Assembly (NCBI GenBank): GCA_016871715.1
Contig: VHCO01000012.1
Span: forward strand, 1-64,000
Source of the DNA: Verrucomicrobiota bacterium
Lineage (GTDB): Bacteria > Verrucomicrobiota > Verrucomicrobiia > Limisphaerales > J093
Direction of reading: 5' to 3'
Length of the DNA stretch: 64,000 bases
Below are positions 60,664-64,000 of this stretch, piece by piece. The translations under genes were made by a program, and so were the position numbers. Under the pieces are notes generated by a model that searched no databases, was not told the origin of the DNA, and saw nothing but the letters and a program-made list of their open reading frames with translations. The first letter of the stretch is position 1. The number at the start of each line of letters is the position of its first letter.

Positions 60664-63600
60664 ATGAATACCGCAAACGCCGCTGTCGAACCCCTCGAGA
60701 AACCTATCAACGTGACATACCCGCTCAACCCCTTACGGCGGACTGGTCGGGCCCTGGTTTTGGCCGGTGCCCTGCTTGCCTCGCTCGCTGCACCACCCAT
60801 GTCGGTGTTGGCCCAGGTTGTGCCCTACGCAGACTCGTATCCCTACCTTGAGGGTTTCGAGGGCGGCCGACTCGACGCGTTGGGCGCCGAATGGGAGTTC
60901 CAGGCGAGCGGCGGCGAGTTCGAGGTGACGGACGCTTTTAGCCCGCCGGAGGAAGGTGCCTGCCACCTAAGCGTGACCGCCAAGGAGCGGGGTGCCAGCG
61001 CGTCGCTCCGGGCCATCCTTCATTTGGATCTGGCGAGCCAGTCTGGGGTGACCCTGGATTTCGGGACCCGGCGCAACAGCAGCCAGGGTGGCGGTCTGGT
61101 GGGAGTGTCGGTGCGGGCTGGGAGCTCGGCCAATTGGCGAAGCTTGGGGAGCTGGAGTCCGGGCCTGGGGGCGTATGAGCATTGGAACCTGAACCTCGAC
61201 CCGATTGTGGCGTCGGCGGGATGGGCTTACACGACCGATTTCCAGATCCGATTGAGCCTTTCCTTCTCGTCGCCCGTGGGGCATCTGCTGCTCGACAACC
61301 TCCGGGTGCAGGTGGAGGCGGATGTCGTCGGACCGAGAGTCCTCAGCCTGTCGCCCACTGAACTGGCGCCCGAGGTGGCGGCTTTCGACACCCTGCGCTT
61401 GAGCTTCGACTCATCGCTCGCGCTTGACTCCCTCGAGTTGGACGATCTTCGCGTCTGGCGTCCGGACGGCCATCGAGTCGAGGTGCAAGCCATCGAGCCG
61501 GTGCCCGACTCGCAGAACCGGCAATTCGAGGTGACGCTCGCGGAGCCGCAGCGGCAACGAGGCACATACCAATTGACGGTGGGACCGGAGCTTCGCGATG
61601 AGCGCGGCAACCTCATGAACCAGGACCAGGACGTATTGAACGGCGAAGCCGCGGACGGATTCAGCGGCACGATCCGGTTCCAGCCAACGCTTCTGTCGCT
61701 GCCTGCCTCCAGTCCAGTGCTGTACCACGAAGGCTTTGAGGATTGGTCAGAACCGCCGCCCCACTGGGCCCTTCAGTCAGCCGCATTCGGGACGATCCTG
61801 GCGGTCGACTCCGCCGACGCACCGGCCGGATCCAGACATCTCGTGCTGGGTGGCAGCGGAACCGAGTCGGCCACGCTCGCTGTGTCCGCGAGCCATCTTG
61901 GCGAGGGCGAAAGTCTCTACCTCGATTTCTCGGCCAAAGTCGACTCTCTCACCGACAATGCGCTGCGAATTCAGCTCAGTGGGGATGGCGTACGTTGGTC
62001 GCCGACCCCCAGCCTCGACCGGGTCAAGTTGCTCCGCTACCGCGGCTATCGACTTAACCTGAAGGAGCTCGCCGCGCTGAACGGAATCGATCCGCGACAG
62101 GGTATCTGGATCCGGTTCGAGAAAGCCCCGGCCACAAGTGTGTTCCTGGACGAAATCCGCGTCACCAGCGGTCAGCCCTCGCTCTGGGTCGAGATCGAGC
62201 CGAGAACAGTCCCCGAGTCTGCGGGGGCCGGCGGCGCCATCGGTGTTATCCATCGGCTGAACGTCGATGACGTGTCCTCGGCGCTCGAGGTGGACCTGGC
62301 CAGCAGCGAGCCGGCCATCGTCTTGGTTCCTTCCCAGGTCAGCATCGGGACCAACGACCTTGCGGCCATGTTCTTCATCGGGACCGCTGACGCTGGCCTA
62401 CCCTCCGGAGCGAGAGAGGCGACCATCAGTGCGAGCGCCGTCGGATTCCAGACCCGTTCGAGCGTCATCCAAGTGGGCGAAGCGACGACGCCACGACTCG
62501 CGGTCTGGCTTTCGGTGGCGGAGTTGAACGAGGCCTCGGCCGGCCAGCGGTTTCTCGGCCGGGTTGACCGTGATCGCGGCTTTGACACCAACTTGACGGT
62601 CCAGCTCACGAGTTCTAACCCACGCGAGGTTCGTGTCCCGGCTTCACTCTCGATGCCGGCGGGAGCCCGCCGCGTCGAGTTCATGTTCGAAGCGGCGAAC
62701 GATGGACTGGTGGACGGCAGCCAAACCGTGCAGGTCATCGCGAACGCGCCGGGCTACGCGGCCGCCTCGGCTGCGGTGACGGTACTGGACGATGACACGG
62801 AGGGATCGCGGACTCTCGGTGGGCAGATCGCCGGAGCCTTGCCTTTGCACACGTACACGGTGACGAGCGACCTGCTCGTCCCGCAGGACGAGACGCTCAC
62901 CATCCAAGCCGGCGCCCGCCTACTTTTCCGGCCAGCCACGGGTCTCGCGGTGGATGGAAGTCTGGTCGCGCAGGGCCAAGGCACGGCGCCAATTGTCTTC
63001 TCGAGCGCGCTGGGCCAACCCGAGCGGGGATCCTGGGAGGGGATCGATCTCAACCTCAACCGAGGCTCCTCGAATGTGCTGGACGGAGTGGAGATCGCCT
63101 ATGGCGTTGTCGGGCTAGATGTCTGGGGGGACCGCGGCCGGGTCGGCCTGGTACGCTCCGAGGTTCACCACCACAGCTACTCCGGGGTCAAGGTCAGCGC
63201 TTGGGGCACGCTCATGGACTCGGCTTCGGTCTCGATCCTGCAGAACCGGATTGGCGACAATCGCTTTGGCGTTGTGCTCTCGTCGCGAACCAGTTGGTGT
63301 GACGCAGCCTTGCTCCAGGCCGAGGTGTCGGGCAACGACATCTACCAGAACGACGCCGAGGCGTTGGTCTTGGAGGCGAGCGGTTCCACTTCTTCCGGTT
63401 GCTCCCCAACCAGGATCGCCGAGATTCGGGGCGTAGTCTCGGGCAACTTCATCCACCATAATGGGGCAGGAATCACGGTGGTGGGAGCGCCCAAGTCCTG
63501 GGCCTCGGGCGGATTGGGACGCATTTCGGCCGCGATCGTCAACAACCTGATCCAAAGCAACCGCGCGGCGGGTGTCGTCCTCGAGGGCAACTTCTTCGGC

Positions 63601-64000
63601 GTCGCGATCAACAACACCATCCTAGGGAACGCCGGGCCGGGCGTCGAAAGCGATCTCGTTGCCGCGAGCGCCCCTGAGCTTCGTAACAACCTGCTGCTCG
63701 GCAACGGCGCCGGCGTCAGCGCCACCACTTCGCCCACCAACCGACTCGCCTCGGTCGCGCACAACAACGTCTATGGCAATGCCACCAATTGGCTGAATTA
63801 TCCGGACACTTTCGGTCTCGTGACGACGAACAACCAGCGCGGCACGCCCTCCGACGCGTTCATGAACACCAGCATCGATCCGCAATTCCTCGCTGCAGGC
63901 GACTTTCACCTCGACCCGAGATCGCCCCTGGTGGATGCCGGGGCAACCAAGGACGCGCCGCAGGGAGATTACGACGGGGACCTACGGCTCAACGTGCCGG
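60664..64000 (+). CDS. Large secreted right-handed beta-helix protein, partial (runs off window)
   Basis: Open frame from ATG at 60664; signal-like VLAGALLASLAAPPMSVLAQ; beta-helix repeats (VVSGNFIHHNGAGITVVG, IVNNLIQSNRAAGVVLEG, INNTILGNAGPGVES); frame checked near start and end; absent from ORF track. Confidence 0.87.
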   Translation, partial: MNTANAAVEPLEKPINVTYPLNPLRRTGRALVLAGALLASLAAPPMSVLAQVVPYADSYPYLEGFEGGRLDALGAEWEFQASGGEFEVTDAFSPPEEGACHLSVTAKERGASASLRAILHLDLASQSGVTLDFGTRRNSSQGGGLVGVSVRAGSSANWRSLGSWSPGLGAYEHWNLNLDPIVASAGWAYTTDFQIRLSLSFSSPVGHLLLDNLRVQVEADVVGPRVLSLSPTELAPEVAAFDTLRLSFDSSLALDSLELDDLRVWRPDGHRVEVQAIEPVPDSQNRQFEVTLAEPQRQRGTYQLTVGPELRDERGNLMNQDQDVLNGEAADGFSGTIRFQPTLLSLPASSPVLYHEGFEDWSEPPPHWALQSAAFGTILAVDSADAPAGSRHLVLGGSGTESATLAVSASHLGEGESLYLDFSAKVDSLTDNALRIQLSGDGVRWSPTPSLDRVKLLRYRGYRLNLKELAALNGIDPRQGIWIRFEKAPATSVFLDEIRVTSGQPSLWVEIEPRTVPESAGAGGAIGVIHRLNVDDVSSALEVDLASSEPAIVLVPSQVSIGTNDLAAMFFIGTADAGLPSGAREATISASAVGFQTRSSVIQVGEATTPRLAVWLSVAELNEASAGQRFLGRVDRDRGFDTNLTVQLTSSNPREVRVPASLSMPAGARRVEFMFEAANDGLVDGSQTVQVIANAPGYAAASAAVTVLDDDTEGSRTLGGQIAGALPLHTYTVTSDLLVPQDETLTIQAGARLLFRPATGLAVDGSLVAQGQGTAPIVFSSALGQPERGSWEGIDLNLNRGSSNVLDGVEIAYGVVGLDVWGDRGRVGLVRSEVHHHSYSGVKVSAWGTLMDSASVSILQNRIGDNRFGVVLSSRTSWCDAALLQAEVSGNDIYQNDAEALVLEASGSTSSGCSPTRIAEIRGVVSGNFIHHNGAGITVVGAPKSWASGGLGRISAAIVNNLIQSNRAAGVVLEGNFFGVAINNTILGNAGPGVESDLVAASAPELRNNLLLGNGAGVSATTSPTNRLASVAHNNVYGNATNWLNYPDTFGLVTTNNQRGTPSDAFMNTSIDPQFLAAGDFHLDPRSPLVDAGATKDAPQGDYDGDLRLNVP

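Noticed and set aside
1-64000. rRNA/tRNA genes, phage or defense systems beyond the VapBC pair
   Set aside because: No rRNA-like sequence, no confident tRNA cloverleaf by eye, and no phage structural, Cas, restriction or known defense proteins among the ORFs.

Overview
GC-rich bacterial chromosome segment. Gene content suggests the Verrucomicrobiota (Limisphaerales/Pedosphaera-like): isolated prepilin-type proteins, an exosortase, many secreted glycoside hydrolases and LamG proteins. This assignment is inferred from content only. The left half (0.3-37 kb) is mostly intact. It carries a PilT-type ATPase between TPR proteins, a GH29 fucosidase fused to a SAM methyltransferase, an HzsA-related multiheme protein, a two-component pair, an exosortase/EpsI/sugar-transferase/UXS locus, FeoA-FeoA-FeoB, an epimerase with a GHMP-like kinase, and a Nudix hydrolase. 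The right half (about 37.7-59 kb) is a gene graveyard with these elements: a frameshifted fucosidase, MacA/MacB remnants, glycoside hydrolase fragments, a truncated BNR protein, a DUF5703-like fragment, a truncated FAD oxidoreductase, a DUF4038 gene with a broken frame, and a tandem kinase copy that has lost its ATP-binding lobe. The clearest new-looking object is a 131-bp MITE-like element at 42253-42383. It has perfect 19-bp terminal inverted repeats and a perfect 7-bp flanking duplication (GCGCGTA), and it interrupts a glycoside hydrolase remnant whose frame is restored in silico by excision. A diverged half copy lies at about 3969-4036. Also notable is a C-terminal module ending in 'F(Y/F)R' shared by five otherwise different secreted proteins. 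The last CDS (60664 to beyond 64000) is missing from the supplied ORF track because it runs off the window. No CRISPR array, rRNA or confident tRNA was seen. All family names come from motif recognition; no searches were run.
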